A stretch of DNA of 64,000 nucleotides from Paenibacillus pabuli (GCF_023101145.1 NZ_CP073714.1:6882001-6946000), one strand, 5' to 3'; shown: positions 26,904 through 35,880, counted from the first letter of the stretch. Numbers and translations are program-made. The notes: generated by a model from the letters alone, not told the origin.

Positions 26904-28124
26904 CTATTGCTCCTGCTGTGTTGATTTGCGTCTAAATAGTTTCAATACCAGTTCCGTAATGCTTGGCTGTTCTGATGAACCAAGAATATCCTCGTTCTCT
27001 TCTGTATGCACTTTGATACTCATCACAAGTCCCATACTAAGCATGTTGAGAACAAGCGAGGTTCCCCCGAAACTGATAAACGGCAGTGTAATCCCCGTCA
27101 GCGGCATCAGACCAATGAACGGACCAATATTGACAAAGATCTGGTAGAGCAGCATCGCTATAATACCGACAATCAGATATGGCCCTGCCCTATCCTTACA
27201 TTCCAGTGCAATCAGCACCAGCCTGTGAATCAAGATAAAGTAGAGCAGCAGCAGCACCGATGCTCCAACAAAACCAAACTCTTCACCAATCTGCACAAAG
27301 ATCGAATCCGCATAGGCCAGCGGCACCCGATTCGACTGAATCGTGGTACCTTCCAAGTATCCTTTACCGCTAATACCTCCAGAGCCTATAGCCAACTTGG
27401 CATTGTAGGTCTGCCAGAGCACGTCTCTTGACGTCTGATCAGGTACGAGCCAGGGGTCGAAACGATCTGCCCAATGAGAGCGACCAATGTCCTTCAGAAA
27501 TTTTACAATTTCATCATGGTAATGAATATAGGCTTGTGTTCCACCAATCAGAGCGGCCACCGCTATAACAAAACCGATCAGGGCATGCGTAAATTTGATA
27601 TTGCCTATCCAGAGAAGCCCTATCAGGATAACGACATAACTCAACGCATTCCCCAAGTCATTCTGAAGCAAGACGAGCAGCAACGGGGGAAGCACACAGA
27701 GTGAGATCGGGATGACATCTCGTCCAAAAAACAACGGCCTATTTTTCTTCCTTGCCAGAAGCGCTGACAAGAAGACAATCAGACATAGTTTGAACAGCTC
27801 GGCAGGCTGTAAGCTCAGGCCAAATATGGACAACCATCCTTGAGCCCCGTAGTACTCCTTACCGATAAACATAACAAGAATAAGCAGTATCATGCCCACG
27901 CCATAAATGTATAGGTAATTTTTAATGATCAATTTGTAGTTAATCATGGACATTCCGAAAAACACAATAAAACCTATAATGTAAAAAATTACTGCTTTCT
28001 GGGGATAAGCCTCCCACTTCGGTCGGCCGAAGGTTGTACTATAAATCGACAAAATACTAATAGCCATCAGAATGAGCAATATAAAAACAATGGAATAGTC
28101 TATTTTTTTGAATTTATGCAGCAT
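26904..28124 (-). CDS. SEDS-family protein (RodA type), copy 2
   Basis: 406 residues, same architecture as its neighbour: QPAELFKLCLIVFLSALL, LLQNDLGNALSYVVIL, DRFDPWLVPDQ, GSGGISGKGYLEGTTIQSNRVPLAYADSIF, GITLPFISFGGTSLVLNM. The ATG at 28124 follows GGAGG by 11 bases; an in-frame TTG at 28142 overlaps that site and is rejected. The two proteins are clearly tandem duplicates (near-identical motifs, same charged C-terminal tail). Whether one serves elongation and one sporulation cannot be told from sequence. Confidence 0.88.
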   Translation of the reverse strand: MLHKFKKIDYSIVFILLILMAISILSIYSTTFGRPKWEAYPQKAVIFYIIGFIVFFGMSMINYKLIIKNYLYIYGVGMILLILVMFIGKEYYGAQGWLSIFGLSLQPAELFKLCLIVFLSALLARKKNRPLFFGRDVIPISLCVLPPLLLVLLQNDLGNALSYVVILIGLLWIGNIKFTHALIGFVIAVAALIGGTQAYIHYHDEIVKFLKDIGRSHWADRFDPWLVPDQTSRDVLWQTYNAKLAIGSGGISGKGYLEGTTIQSNRVPLAYADSIFVQIGEEFGFVGASVLLLLYFILIHRLVLIALECKDRAGPYLIVGIIAMLLYQIFVNIGPFIGLMPLTGITLPFISFGGTSLVLNMLSMGLVMSIKVHTEENEDILGSSEQPSITELVLKLFRRKSTQQEQ

Positions 28125-28209
28125 GTAATTATGTTCCTCCAAGCATTCAGCAATCTCCGGTATATCTCATTGTAGAGGATTTCACGGCAAAAAGAAAACC
28201 CGTGGAACC

Positions 28210-29115
28210 TTACATTTTCGTCACCTGTTCCGAAGTGCGAACACCCAGTACATGCCGTTCAATGCCTGCAAGGTCCGGCACGACGATAATTTCCGGCCAA
28301 TATCCGGCCGATTCAAGCAGAGCTGCGATGTCCCCGGCCTGACCCTGGCCGAGCTCAAAACCGATGATCTGCGGGGGTGCAGGCAGCAGCGCGAGCTGCT
28401 CCAGCATGATGCGGTACGGCGCCAGCCCATCCGGGCCGCCGTCCAGTGCCGTGCGCGGCTCATGATCGCGCACCTCGGGCTGCAACCCGGCGATATCCGC
28501 CGCCGGGATGTAGGGCGGGTTGGACACCAGGATGTCCACCCGTGCCCCGGCGAACGGGGCCAGCAGATCGCCTTCACGGAAGTCGATCTGTACCCCGTTC
28601 GCTGCCGCGTTCCGCGCGGCCACTTGCAGGGCAGCCGCCGAGATATCTCCGGCGCCTACCTGCCAGCGCGGGCGCTGCGAAGCCATCGTCACCGCGATGG
28701 CGCCGCTGCCCGTGCCAATATCGACGGCGAGCGGAGCGCCGCCGGGAAACACGCGGTCGGCTTCGCGCAGCACAGCCTCGACCAGCAGCTCGGTCTCCGG
28801 CCGCGGAATCAGCACGGCCGGCGTGACCTCGAACGGCAGCCCGTAGAATTCCTGGCTGCCGATAATGTACTGCGCCGGCTCACCCGCAGCCTTGCGCGTG
28901 ACGGCGTCTTCCCAGCGGCTGCGAAGCTCGCCGGGAAAGGGCTCCGGCTGCATCATATAGTACTCGGCCCCTTCGCGGCCGAGTACATGTTCCAGCAGCA
29001 GCCGGGCATTGTTGTGCGGCTCGTACACGCCGCACTTCTCCAAAAAAGAGGAAGCCTCCACGAAGGCTTCCCGACAGCTCTGTTCCGGCGTCATGACAAA
29101 CTGCGCGCGGGTCAC
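28210..29115 (-). CDS. prmC: Release factor glutamine methyltransferase PrmC
   Basis: 301 residues. Methylates the Gln of the GGQ motif in release factors, including RF1 encoded just upstream. SAM motif I AVDIGTGSGAIAVTMA and the catalytic NPPY (VSNPPYIP) are present, after an N-terminal substrate-binding domain (LLEHVLGREGAEYYM). GTG start at 29115: AGGAG lies nine bases upstream, inside the end of prfA, whereas the ATG at 29094 has none. The body of the gene is strikingly G+C-rich compared with its neighbours. Confidence 0.96.
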   Translation of the reverse strand: MTRAQFVMTPEQSCREAFVEASSFLEKCGVYEPHNNARLLLEHVLGREGAEYYMMQPEPFPGELRSRWEDAVTRKAAGEPAQYIIGSQEFYGLPFEVTPAVLIPRPETELLVEAVLREADRVFPGGAPLAVDIGTGSGAIAVTMASQRPRWQVGAGDISAAALQVAARNAAANGVQIDFREGDLLAPFAGARVDILVSNPPYIPAADIAGLQPEVRDHEPRTALDGGPDGLAPYRIMLEQLALLPAPPQIIGFELGQGQAGDIAALLESAGYWPEIIVVPDLAGIERHVLGVRTSEQVTKM

Positions 29116-29119
29116 AGCA

Positions 29120-30187
29120 TTATTCTCCTCTATCCATCATATCCGTCTGCTCGGCAATCGTCAGGGCAGACACGATATCAGCAATCTCACCATTCATGAT
29201 TTGATCCAGCTTGTGCATCGTCAATCCGATCCGGTGATCCGTAACACGGCTTTGCGGGAAATTATAGGTACGAATCCGCTCACTGCGGTCACCTGTACCC
29301 ACTTTGCTCTTCCGTTCACTCGAAATTTTAGCTTCTTCTTCCTGACGCATCATATCGAAGATACGCGTACGCAGAACCTGCAATGCTTTTTCCTTATTCG
29401 AGTTTTGGGATTTACCATCCTGACAAGTAGCCACAATTCCCGTTGGAACGTGAGTTACCCGTACAGCCGATTTCGTGGTATTAACCGATTGTCCGCCGGC
29501 ACCACTGGAACAGAACGTATCTACACGGATATCTTTATCATGGATTTCAATATCAAAATCTTCGGCTTCAGGCATAACGGCTACTGTCGAAGTAGACGTA
29601 TGAATCCGGCCGCCAGATTCCGTTGTAGGAATACGCTGCACACGGTGTGCGCCGCTTTCGTATTTCATTTTGCTGTATGCGCCGCGTCCATTAATGAGGA
29701 ATACAACCTCTTTGAATCCGCCCAGATCATTGGTGTTCACGTCCATCAGTTCGACGCGCCAGCCTTGGGTATCAGCATAACGTGTATACATCCGATAGAG
29801 ATCCGCTGCAAACAGCGCCGCTTCATCCCCACCAGCTGCACCACGAATTTCAACAATGACGTTTTTATCATCATTCGGGTCTTTGGGCAGCATGAGAACA
29901 CGAATCAGATCGTCCAGTTCTTTCTGGCGAGTGCTCAGTTCATCAATTTCCATTTTGACCATTTCACGCATCTCGTCATCCAGCTTCTCGCCCTGCATTT
30001 CTTTCGCAGCTTCGAGGTCCTGGCTTACCTGTTTGTACTCATTGTATGCTTCATAGGTAGGCTGCAGATCGGATTGTTCTTTGGAATATTCCCGCAGCTT
30101 TTTGTTGTCACTCGCTACATCCGGGTCACACAGCAGCTCGCTGAGTTTCTCGTAACGGTCGGCTAACGCCTGTAATTTATCAAACAT
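29120..30187 (-). CDS. prfA: Peptide chain release factor 1
   Basis: 355 residues. Terminates translation at UAA/UAG. The peptidyl-hydrolase GGQ sits in SSGAGGQSVNTTKSAVRVTH; the stop-codon recognition region and C-terminal ADLRI-type domain are full length. GAGGTGA precedes ATG 30187. Translationally linked to prmC (four bases apart). Confidence 0.98.
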   Translation of the reverse strand: MFDKLQALADRYEKLSELLCDPDVASDNKKLREYSKEQSDLQPTYEAYNEYKQVSQDLEAAKEMQGEKLDDEMREMVKMEIDELSTRQKELDDLIRVLMLPKDPNDDKNVIVEIRGAAGGDEAALFAADLYRMYTRYADTQGWRVELMDVNTNDLGGFKEVVFLINGRGAYSKMKYESGAHRVQRIPTTESGGRIHTSTSTVAVMPEAEDFDIEIHDKDIRVDTFCSSGAGGQSVNTTKSAVRVTHVPTGIVATCQDGKSQNSNKEKALQVLRTRIFDMMRQEEEAKISSERKSKVGTGDRSERIRTYNFPQSRVTDHRIGLTMHKLDQIMNGEIADIVSALTIAEQTDMMDRGE

Positions 30188-30583
30188 GTATAGTCACCTC
30201 ACGCGTTATTTTCGTTCCAGCATTTTAACATTCATTCGATTCATTCGATCCCGACAGGCATTTATTCATGCACGCATTATCAGACCATTTATATTTCACA
30301 AGGCACGGAGTTCTCAGAAATCCCTGACCGTAACATTCATTTTATGATCGACGTATAACATCGCTACAACGTCATCAAATCCTTTACGTTTAAGTTATAT
30401 AAAGAAATCGCGTACCCGGTATCAAACCCGCTTCAACTCATTAAGCCGAGCGTGAAATTTAACATAGGTATACGACTCTTAATTATAGCATATTCTTATG
30501 CTTCTGGATAGCAACTGTTTGGTGCACAATGCATCCAAATTTTGATTTTCTTATTTTAAGCAACCAGATTGATCTACAAAGGA
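30188..30583. other. Gene-free spacer between the SUKH-like gene and prfA
   Basis: About 396 bases, AT-rich; no coding frame, no strong hairpin with a T-run. Presumably carries the prfA promoter. Confidence 0.4.
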
Positions 30584-31183
30584 CTATAAAAGCTCATCCT
30601 CCAGCTGCTCAAGTACAACACTCCACCATGTCTCCTCATTCAAGACACTTATCGGGTCCTTTTCCGCAAACAAGAAATGAAGATTCTTTAGCGCTTGCCC
30701 TCTCGCCGATTGAGAAGAGGTTTGTTGTGAAGGCATTATCTCACCCCTGCGAAAAGCAGCCAGCTTCGCCTGTGCTTGCTCAAGCGTCATTACACTCGGC
30801 TCGTAGCTCTCCGAATACTCATTAATAAATGCGGCACATCTTTGCAGAAACTCGATAAACAGGCTTAGGTTGGAGTTCATGAGGCTGTACTCTCCCGTTT
30901 GCACATCCACCCTGTAGAGCGTACCTGTATCTGTTTCCAGACCCAATATAACTGACGCCTCGTCATACTCATAGCCAATAGGAAGCAACGTTTTGCGATC
31001 ATCCCGAGTCCGCATTATGCCTTGTTCTGTGAGAGGTTTAAAATGTATACCGAGCAAGTCCTCATCATCCAGATCAAGCTGTGGCAAGCCCGATATCAAT
31101 AACAGTTTCTCCGTCTCCTCGGGCAAACGAGCAGACTCCACAAGCAGTTGATCATATCGGACGTACTTCGATGGTTTATCCAA
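30584..31183 (-). CDS. Orphan SUKH-4-like immunity protein
   Basis: 199 residues, no signal peptide or membrane helix. The pattern ETEKLLLISGLPQLDLDDEDLLGIHF, LPIGYEYDEASVILGLETDTGTLYRVDVQTGEYSLMNSNLSLFIEFLQRCAAF resembles SUKH-4 family immunity proteins, which neutralise polymorphic toxins. The C-terminus ends in NEETWWSVVLEQLEDELL, also typical (late aromatic pair in W-W-S-x-x-x-E). No toxin gene is adjacent, so the role is inferred. TTG start at 31183 with GGGAGGTGG just upstream. An alternative is a housekeeping SMI1/KNR4-type protein. Confidence 0.6.
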   Translation of the reverse strand: MDKPSKYVRYDQLLVESARLPEETEKLLLISGLPQLDLDDEDLLGIHFKPLTEQGIMRTRDDRKTLLPIGYEYDEASVILGLETDTGTLYRVDVQTGEYSLMNSNLSLFIEFLQRCAAFINEYSESYEPSVMTLEQAQAKLAAFRRGEIMPSQQTSSQSARGQALKNLHFLFAEKDPISVLNEETWWSVVLEQLEDELL

Positions 31184-31319
31184 TTTGCCACCTCCCCATG
31201 AGCCTTCTTCCTTTTATTATATCCAGAGCGAGTAAACAATCCAGTACATGCACAGGATATACAGACAAATTTATTGTTGAATGTCTTAGGCTTATTTGAA
31301 GAATATTTTCCGATATGTA

Positions 31320-31356
31320 AAAAGCCCCGCCATCTTCAATAGAAGACGACAGAGCT
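31320..31356 (-). terminator. Terminator after ychF
   Basis: Minus strand stem around GTCTTC-TATT-GAAGAT extended to AGC...GCT, followed by TTTTTAC, about 50 bases past the ychF stop. Confidence 0.7.
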
Positions 31357-31402
31357 GCTATACTCGTATATTCAAGTATGTTTTTTGTCTAGATTATAGA
31401 AA

Positions 31403-32503
31403 TTAAACGTTGAAGCGGAAATGCATAACATCGCCGTCATTGACAACATATTCTTTACCTTCGAGACGAAGTTGTCCACGTTCTTTTGCACCGTTCATGG
31501 AACCGGCCGCAACCAGATCGTCGTAGGAAACAACCTCTGCCCGGATGAATCCGCGCTCGAAGTCGGTGTGAATGACACCCGCTGCGCCAGGTGCTTTTGT
31601 ACCCTTACGGATCGTCCAAGCACGAACCTCCTGTACGCCTGCTGTGAAGTACGTGTACAGACCCAGCAATTTGTAAGCAGCTTTGATCAACAGGTTCAGA
31701 CCGGAATCCTCGATACCGAGTTCTTCCAGGAACATTTGTTTATCTTCGCCTTCCAGTTCCGAGATCTCTTCTTCCACTTTTGCACTAATCGGTACCACTT
31801 CTGCATTTTCAGCAGCTGCGAACTCTCTTACTTTTTGCACATAAGCATTGTTCGCCACATCGCCGATTTCGTCTTCAGCTACATTGGCTGCGTACAGAAC
31901 AGGCTTCAAGGTAAGCAAGTGCAGATCGCGTACGATCAGACGCTCTTCATCTGTAAGCTCCATGCTGCGTGCCGGCTTGTCTTCGTACAGAACAGCCTTC
32001 ACTTTCTCCAGTACTTCCACTTCCTGAGCAGCTGACTTGTTGCCGCCCTTCATGTTTTTCTTGGAGCGATCAATTTTTTTCTCAACACTCTCGATATCGG
32101 CCAAGATCAGCTCCAGATTGATCGTTTGGATGTCGCTTACCGGGTCAATTTTGCCATCGACGTGTGTGATGTTCTCGTCTACAAAGCAGCGTACCACGTG
32201 TACAATCGCGTCTACTTCACGAATGTGGGCAAGGAACTTGTTACCCAGACCTTCACCTTTGCTCGCACCACGAACAAGACCTGCAATATCTACAAATTCA
32301 AACGCCGTTGGTACCGTTTTTTTCGGTACAACGAGTTCTGTCAATTTGTCCAAACGCTCGTCCGGTACTTCTACGATCCCCACGTTAGGGTCAATCGTAC
32401 AGAACGGATAGTTTGCCGATTCGGCACCAGCTTGTGTAATTGCGTTAAACAGTGTGGATTTACCAACGTTAGGCAGGCCCACGATTCCAGCTTTCAAAGC
32501 CAT
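31403..32503 (-). CDS. ychF: YchF/Ola1 redox-responsive ATPase
   Basis: 366 residues, full length. P-loop GLPNVGKSTLFNAIT at the N-terminus, switch segment DIAGLVRGASKGEGLGNKFL, and the C-terminal TGS domain (GVQEVRAWTIRKGTKAPGAAGVIHTDFERGF). YchF binds ATP in preference to GTP because its G4 motif is altered (YAANVAED here). Associated with ribosomes and stress responses. ATG 32503 preceded by GAGGAGT. Confidence 0.97.
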   Translation of the reverse strand: MALKAGIVGLPNVGKSTLFNAITQAGAESANYPFCTIDPNVGIVEVPDERLDKLTELVVPKKTVPTAFEFVDIAGLVRGASKGEGLGNKFLAHIREVDAIVHVVRCFVDENITHVDGKIDPVSDIQTINLELILADIESVEKKIDRSKKNMKGGNKSAAQEVEVLEKVKAVLYEDKPARSMELTDEERLIVRDLHLLTLKPVLYAANVAEDEIGDVANNAYVQKVREFAAAENAEVVPISAKVEEEISELEGEDKQMFLEELGIEDSGLNLLIKAAYKLLGLYTYFTAGVQEVRAWTIRKGTKAPGAAGVIHTDFERGFIRAEVVSYDDLVAAGSMNGAKERGQLRLEGKEYVVNDGDVMHFRFNV

Positions 32504-32695
32504 GTATATGACAACTCCTCATTGATTACTTGTTCGGTATGGATAATCCTATACATTATATATGACAAACCCCAAGGCATCAAGGAACTTCGCCAATTCG
32601 GCCTACGCACAATCCGCTTGCCGAATTCCCCGGTTACTGCGGATGATGCGTTTTGCGTAGATCATGCCTTTGGCTTAGATTACCCGTTTATAGGC

Positions 32696-33166
32696 TTACC
32701 CTTTAATTTCCTTGTACATCGTCAGATCGGTTACCTCATACCCCATCTTGCGATAAAGGCTGCTTGCCCGCACATTATGTCCAAACACATGCAGACCAAT
32801 GCGATCCACCCCAAGGCTCGAGGCTTCCCTCTCAAGTGCCTCCATCGTCTCTGTGCCATAGCCTTTACCGCGGTGCGTTTCTTCAACGACAATATCGAGC
32901 AAAAATGCCTCTTTCCCACGGCGATTATCCGTAACGTTAAACCAGATATAACCCACATTCCCGTCAACGGCATGTACCAGATTATATAGATAAGCACCCG
33001 GTGTATTCAGCCCTTCCGGCAAATATTTATCGTAGGATGCCTCCGCAAGTCCCTGCGCCTCTTCCGCAGCCCAAGTACCCGCCTCCACTTTCTCTTCTGC
33101 AAAATCTTTAATCGAGCGAACACGGAAATTTGCATATTCTTCTTGATTCATTCTAGTTAGCTTCAT
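32696..33166 (-). CDS. GNAT-family N-acetyltransferase
   Basis: 156 residues. Acetyl-CoA-binding motif A appears as DIVVEETHRGKGYGTETMEALEREA, followed by LHVFGHNVRASSLYRKMGYEVTDLTMYKEI, a standard GNAT C-terminus. Substrate unknown. Start 33166 (MKLTRMNQ) has GGAGG ten bases upstream; an in-frame upstream codon is rejected. Confidence 0.85.
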   Translation of the reverse strand: MKLTRMNQEEYANFRVRSIKDFAEEKVEAGTWAAEEAQGLAEASYDKYLPEGLNTPGAYLYNLVHAVDGNVGYIWFNVTDNRRGKEAFLLDIVVEETHRGKGYGTETMEALEREASSLGVDRIGLHVFGHNVRASSLYRKMGYEVTDLTMYKEIKG

Positions 33167-33514
33167 CAGAGTATTCCTCCACATTCATAATTATGTATAC
33201 AGTTCTGGTGATGTATTCACTACATTAGAGCCTTATCTAAATATGTTATCCTATTCAACAAAATGACGCTAATGATTTCATTTGCGACTCTTGTTGTCTT
33301 GATACTTACAAACATACGGAAATAAACCGCCCTCGGCAAAAGGAAGCGGTCTATTGTTAGGCTTTCATTCTAAATCCGGAGCCGAACCGCCCTAATATAA
33401 CATCCATTTTAATGCGCAGTCCACAATCCAAGCCCCTGTTCCCACGTATTCCTATACAACTTTTGGTTACCTCACTCTGTTTATACCTATATGAACGAAA
33501 GGAGCAGATTACTT

Positions 33515-33946
33515 ATGAATACACGTCGTCCCTTTTCAAAAAGGAAAATAATCATCCTATCTATAGTGATTCTCTTCATTGGATTAGTTATTTCTATGGG
33601 CTATCAGGCGCTGGAACCCTTTAGACATTTAAGGATCACGATTCACAATCAGTCCGACTATGATCTTTCAAATATTACAGCACGCGTGAGCAGCGGCATT
33701 GACTCGTCCGACACAAACAATCCGGGTACCCTATACGCCTTAAAGAAAGGTGTCCCCAGCGGGGAACAAGTGAAGTTCGCTCCACAGCTGCGACTCTCCG
33801 GTGAAGGATCCATCCATCTGGAGTTTACGGACAGCCGTGGTGAAACCCACACCAAAACGGTATGCGGTTATACCGAATACTTGTCTGGCAACTCCTATGT
33901 GACTGTAACCAACGAAACGATAACCGTGAAAGAGGAATGTATGTAA
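33515..33946 (+). CDS. Membrane-anchored protein of unknown function
   Basis: 143 residues, the first plus-strand gene of the window. A basic N-terminus (NTRRPFSKRK) precedes one helix (IIILSIVILFIGLVISMGY); the outside part is a small beta-rich domain (HLRITIHNQSDYDLSNITARVSSGID, GEGSIHLEFTDSRGETHTKTVCGYTEYLSGNSYVTVTNETI). I recognise no family. AAAGGAG lies ten bases before ATG 33515; the in-frame ATG at 33491 overlaps that site. The preceding ~350 bases (33167-33514) have no supported gene. Confidence 0.7.
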   Translation: MNTRRPFSKRKIIILSIVILFIGLVISMGYQALEPFRHLRITIHNQSDYDLSNITARVSSGIDSSDTNNPGTLYALKKGVPSGEQVKFAPQLRLSGEGSIHLEFTDSRGETHTKTVCGYTEYLSGNSYVTVTNETITVKEECM

Positions 33947-34027
33947 TAACGATACTTCGTCCAAGAACTTATGTTAAAATATAGGGGCGAGCGACCCGCC
34001 AAAGTTTCTCGCCCAAAGTCGATTGGA

Positions 34028-34198
34028 TTATTCCATCGGCTTTTTTATTTTAACCTGATTGTATTGATTAATTAGATCATCCAGGACCATAGATTGCTGT
34101 ATAACATGAGGATGAAGCAGATCTCCATAGTCCATCTTAAGTTGATAGAGTTTTTTCCTCGCTGCTTCGATCTGCAACTTAAGCTCACCACAATCCAT
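34028..34198 (-). CDS. Spo0E-like aspartyl-phosphate phosphatase
   Basis: 56 residues. Spo0E-family proteins are two-helix phosphatases that remove phosphate from Spo0A and delay sporulation. The pattern LKLQIEAARKKLYQLKMDYG ... VIQQSMVLDDLINQYNQ contains the SxxLD signature (SMVLD). Start 34198 (MDCGELK) with AGGGAGGGG upstream. Sits immediately downstream of, and in the same orientation as, the AloR/AloP-like cassette, separated by a terminator. Confidence 0.82.
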   Translation of the reverse strand: MDCGELKLQIEAARKKLYQLKMDYGDLLHPHVIQQSMVLDDLINQYNQVKIKKPME

Positions 34199-34270
34199 AT
34201 TCACCCCTCCCTGTTGTAACATTCTAGTCCATTCTGCTAATTAGTAGGAAATCAAGCGAACTCCAACACG

Positions 34271-34321
34271 AAAAAGCTCCCTTCAAAGTAGACGGATTAA
34301 ACCAGTCTGTTTTAAGGAAGC
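34271..34321 (-). terminator. Terminator after the pro-peptide gene
   Basis: Minus strand GCTTCCTTAAAACAGAC pairs imperfectly with GTCTACTTTGAAGGGAGC, followed by TTTTTCG. About 36 bases past the small peptide's stop, so regulator and peptide share this end. Confidence 0.7.
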
Positions 34322-34356
34322 ATCTCAAATTAAAGAACGCTTTTTTGCTATGTTTG

Positions 34357-34491
34357 TTAACTTCCAAGTCCGTGACTGTTTGTTGTCATTTTGACAGCCG
34401 GTTGTTGTCCAGTATCTGCCTGAGTTGTTAATGGAACAGAAATTACTACAATACTACAAACCACTATAAGCGAAACTAATTTTTTTCTCAT
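34357..34491 (-). CDS. Secreted signalling pro-peptide (AloP/AimP/Phr-like)
   Basis: 44-residue frame read on the minus strand: MRKKLVSLIVVCSIVVISV, then PLTTQA, then DTGQQPAVKMTTNSHGLGS. The first 25 residues are a textbook Sec signal peptide with a TQA-D cleavage site, leaving a 19-residue exported peptide. GAGGTG stands ten bases before the ATG. The start lies 38 bases inside the 3' end of the HTH-TPR regulator gene, in another frame, the arrangement of RRNPP-type receptor/peptide pairs. In Paenibacillus Alo systems, as I recall them, the mature signal is a C-terminal hexapeptide of SHG type; SHGLGS fits. Likely cleaved outside and re-imported by an Opp permease. Confidence 0.82.
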   Translation of the reverse strand: MRKKLVSLIVVCSIVVISVPLTTQADTGQQPAVKMTTNSHGLGS

Positions 34492-35836
34492 TGAAATTTT
34501 GCACCTCACAGATCAGATTTTGGTACTGCTGAGTCACTGTATCAGACGCATACCTTCGATATTTTTCAAATATTCCGACACATTTAAGCATAGATAAGCC
34601 ACTGTTAATTTCAAGAGAAAAGAATAAACCGTCCAATAACGCTTTGAAACCTTTTTCATAGTCTTTTTTCCTTAAATAATACTCACTTAACCCCATTAAC
34701 AGACGAACGTAGCGGTCACCTGTAAGCTGACTGCTAATCTTTCCAATTCGGCTGCCCTGTTCCTGATACAGCACAAATGCTTCATATTCGTAAAGAATAT
34801 AATCAATATCCAAGTCAAATTGATTAGCTGCAACCACAATCTCACATAAAGCTGGAAACACTTCATTTTTTTTGTTTGAAATATACTCCAGATATTCGGG
34901 TAGTACATGCAATTGTCCATCTCTTAGCATATACATAAAACGATTCGCTTCAGCCCATTCCTGAAATTGCTGCATCACAATTTGTTCAGCTTGACTAGGG
35001 GATTCCACCCAACTATGGTCAATATACTGTGTGATATAATCGAGAGCGGTCTTGTAATCCTCAAGATAAAAACAGGCACTTCCCATCACTAAATAGGAGT
35101 ACAAAATATAAAACAAAATCTCTTTTTTTACTTCTTTCGGTTTGGTGTTGCCCTGCAACTCATAATGAATAGTTGCTTTCACTTTCAGTTTCTCGCCCAA
35201 TTCCAACAACTTGTCCCATCGGCGCAATGAAGCATACACATTAATCAGATCGTTCAAACCATCCAGCTGATATGGCTCGTCAAGCCGATCTACAAAAAAC
35301 TCACACTGCGTAGCAAGTGCAAGATTACTCATCTGATCCTTGGAAAGCCCGATTGTGAACAAACGATACTGACTTAGAGCCAATCGTTCGGAATGCTGCA
35401 TTTTCTCGCTTTCAGCCACACAACGATATAGGGGTTTGGCCGCTTCAAGCCTCCCTTCACGATATAACTGTTCCGCCAACTCGAATAAAAGGGGTGCGTA
35501 GGAAAGATTATCCATAATTAGATTAACGGCTTCTTCCATACAATCGACCTTACCGAGTTCGGCACAACGGTATAGAAAAGGCCCAAGTCTTCGCCAATCC
35601 GGACTTGTATGTACAAAACATTCATTTATGTATAATTCATAGAAGTAACCCTCAGTTAAACCCATCCCGGCAGTAAGTCGATCCAACTGCTGCATGCCTA
35701 TGGGACGCAGCCCGTTCAGCGTACCACTCAACGTTCCTGAGTTAATTCCCGATATCTCAGAGAATTGATTGAGTGTCATATGATTAGTTTTTAGATAGTC
35801 TGCTAAATGATCACGTATTGTGGCTACTGAATTCAA
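34454..35836 (-). CDS. HTH-TPR peptide receptor, AloR/AimR-like (RRNPP family)
   Basis: 460 residues. N-terminal Xre-type HTH (about residues 8-60: DYLKTNHMTLNQFSEISGINSGTLSGTLNG), then ~390 residues of helical repeats of TPR character (AEQLYREGRLEAAKPLYRCV, ACFYLEDYKTALDYITQYI, SEYYLRKKDYEKGFKALLDGLFF). This is the layout of cytoplasmic receptors that change DNA binding when they bind a re-imported peptide. The TTG at 35836 is preferred, because AAGGTGGT lies seven bases upstream; the TTG at 35869 has none. The gene overlaps its peptide gene. No phage genes surround it, so a host-encoded system is inferred. Confidence 0.82.
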   Translation of the reverse strand: MNSVATIRDHLADYLKTNHMTLNQFSEISGINSGTLSGTLNGLRPIGMQQLDRLTAGMGLTEGYFYELYINECFVHTSPDWRRLGPFLYRCAELGKVDCMEEAVNLIMDNLSYAPLLFELAEQLYREGRLEAAKPLYRCVAESEKMQHSERLALSQYRLFTIGLSKDQMSNLALATQCEFFVDRLDEPYQLDGLNDLINVYASLRRWDKLLELGEKLKVKATIHYELQGNTKPKEVKKEILFYILYSYLVMGSACFYLEDYKTALDYITQYIDHSWVESPSQAEQIVMQQFQEWAEANRFMYMLRDGQLHVLPEYLEYISNKKNEVFPALCEIVVAANQFDLDIDYILYEYEAFVLYQEQGSRIGKISSQLTGDRYVRLLMGLSEYYLRKKDYEKGFKALLDGLFFSLEINSGLSMLKCVGIFEKYRRYASDTVTQQYQNLICEVQNFNEKKISFAYSGL

Positions 35837-35880
35837 AGGTACACCACCTTTCCAAGAAAAATTAAGCAATGGTCAATAAA

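Noticed and set aside
28252..29199. 315-residue plus-strand frame opposite prmC
   Set aside because: Same cause: high G+C depletes stop codons on the antisense strand; prmC motifs are unambiguous.
34357..35836. Phage arbitrium (AimR-AimP) module
   Set aside because: No integrase, aimX or any phage gene nearby; the locus is among housekeeping and pigment genes, so a host-encoded Alo-like system fits better.
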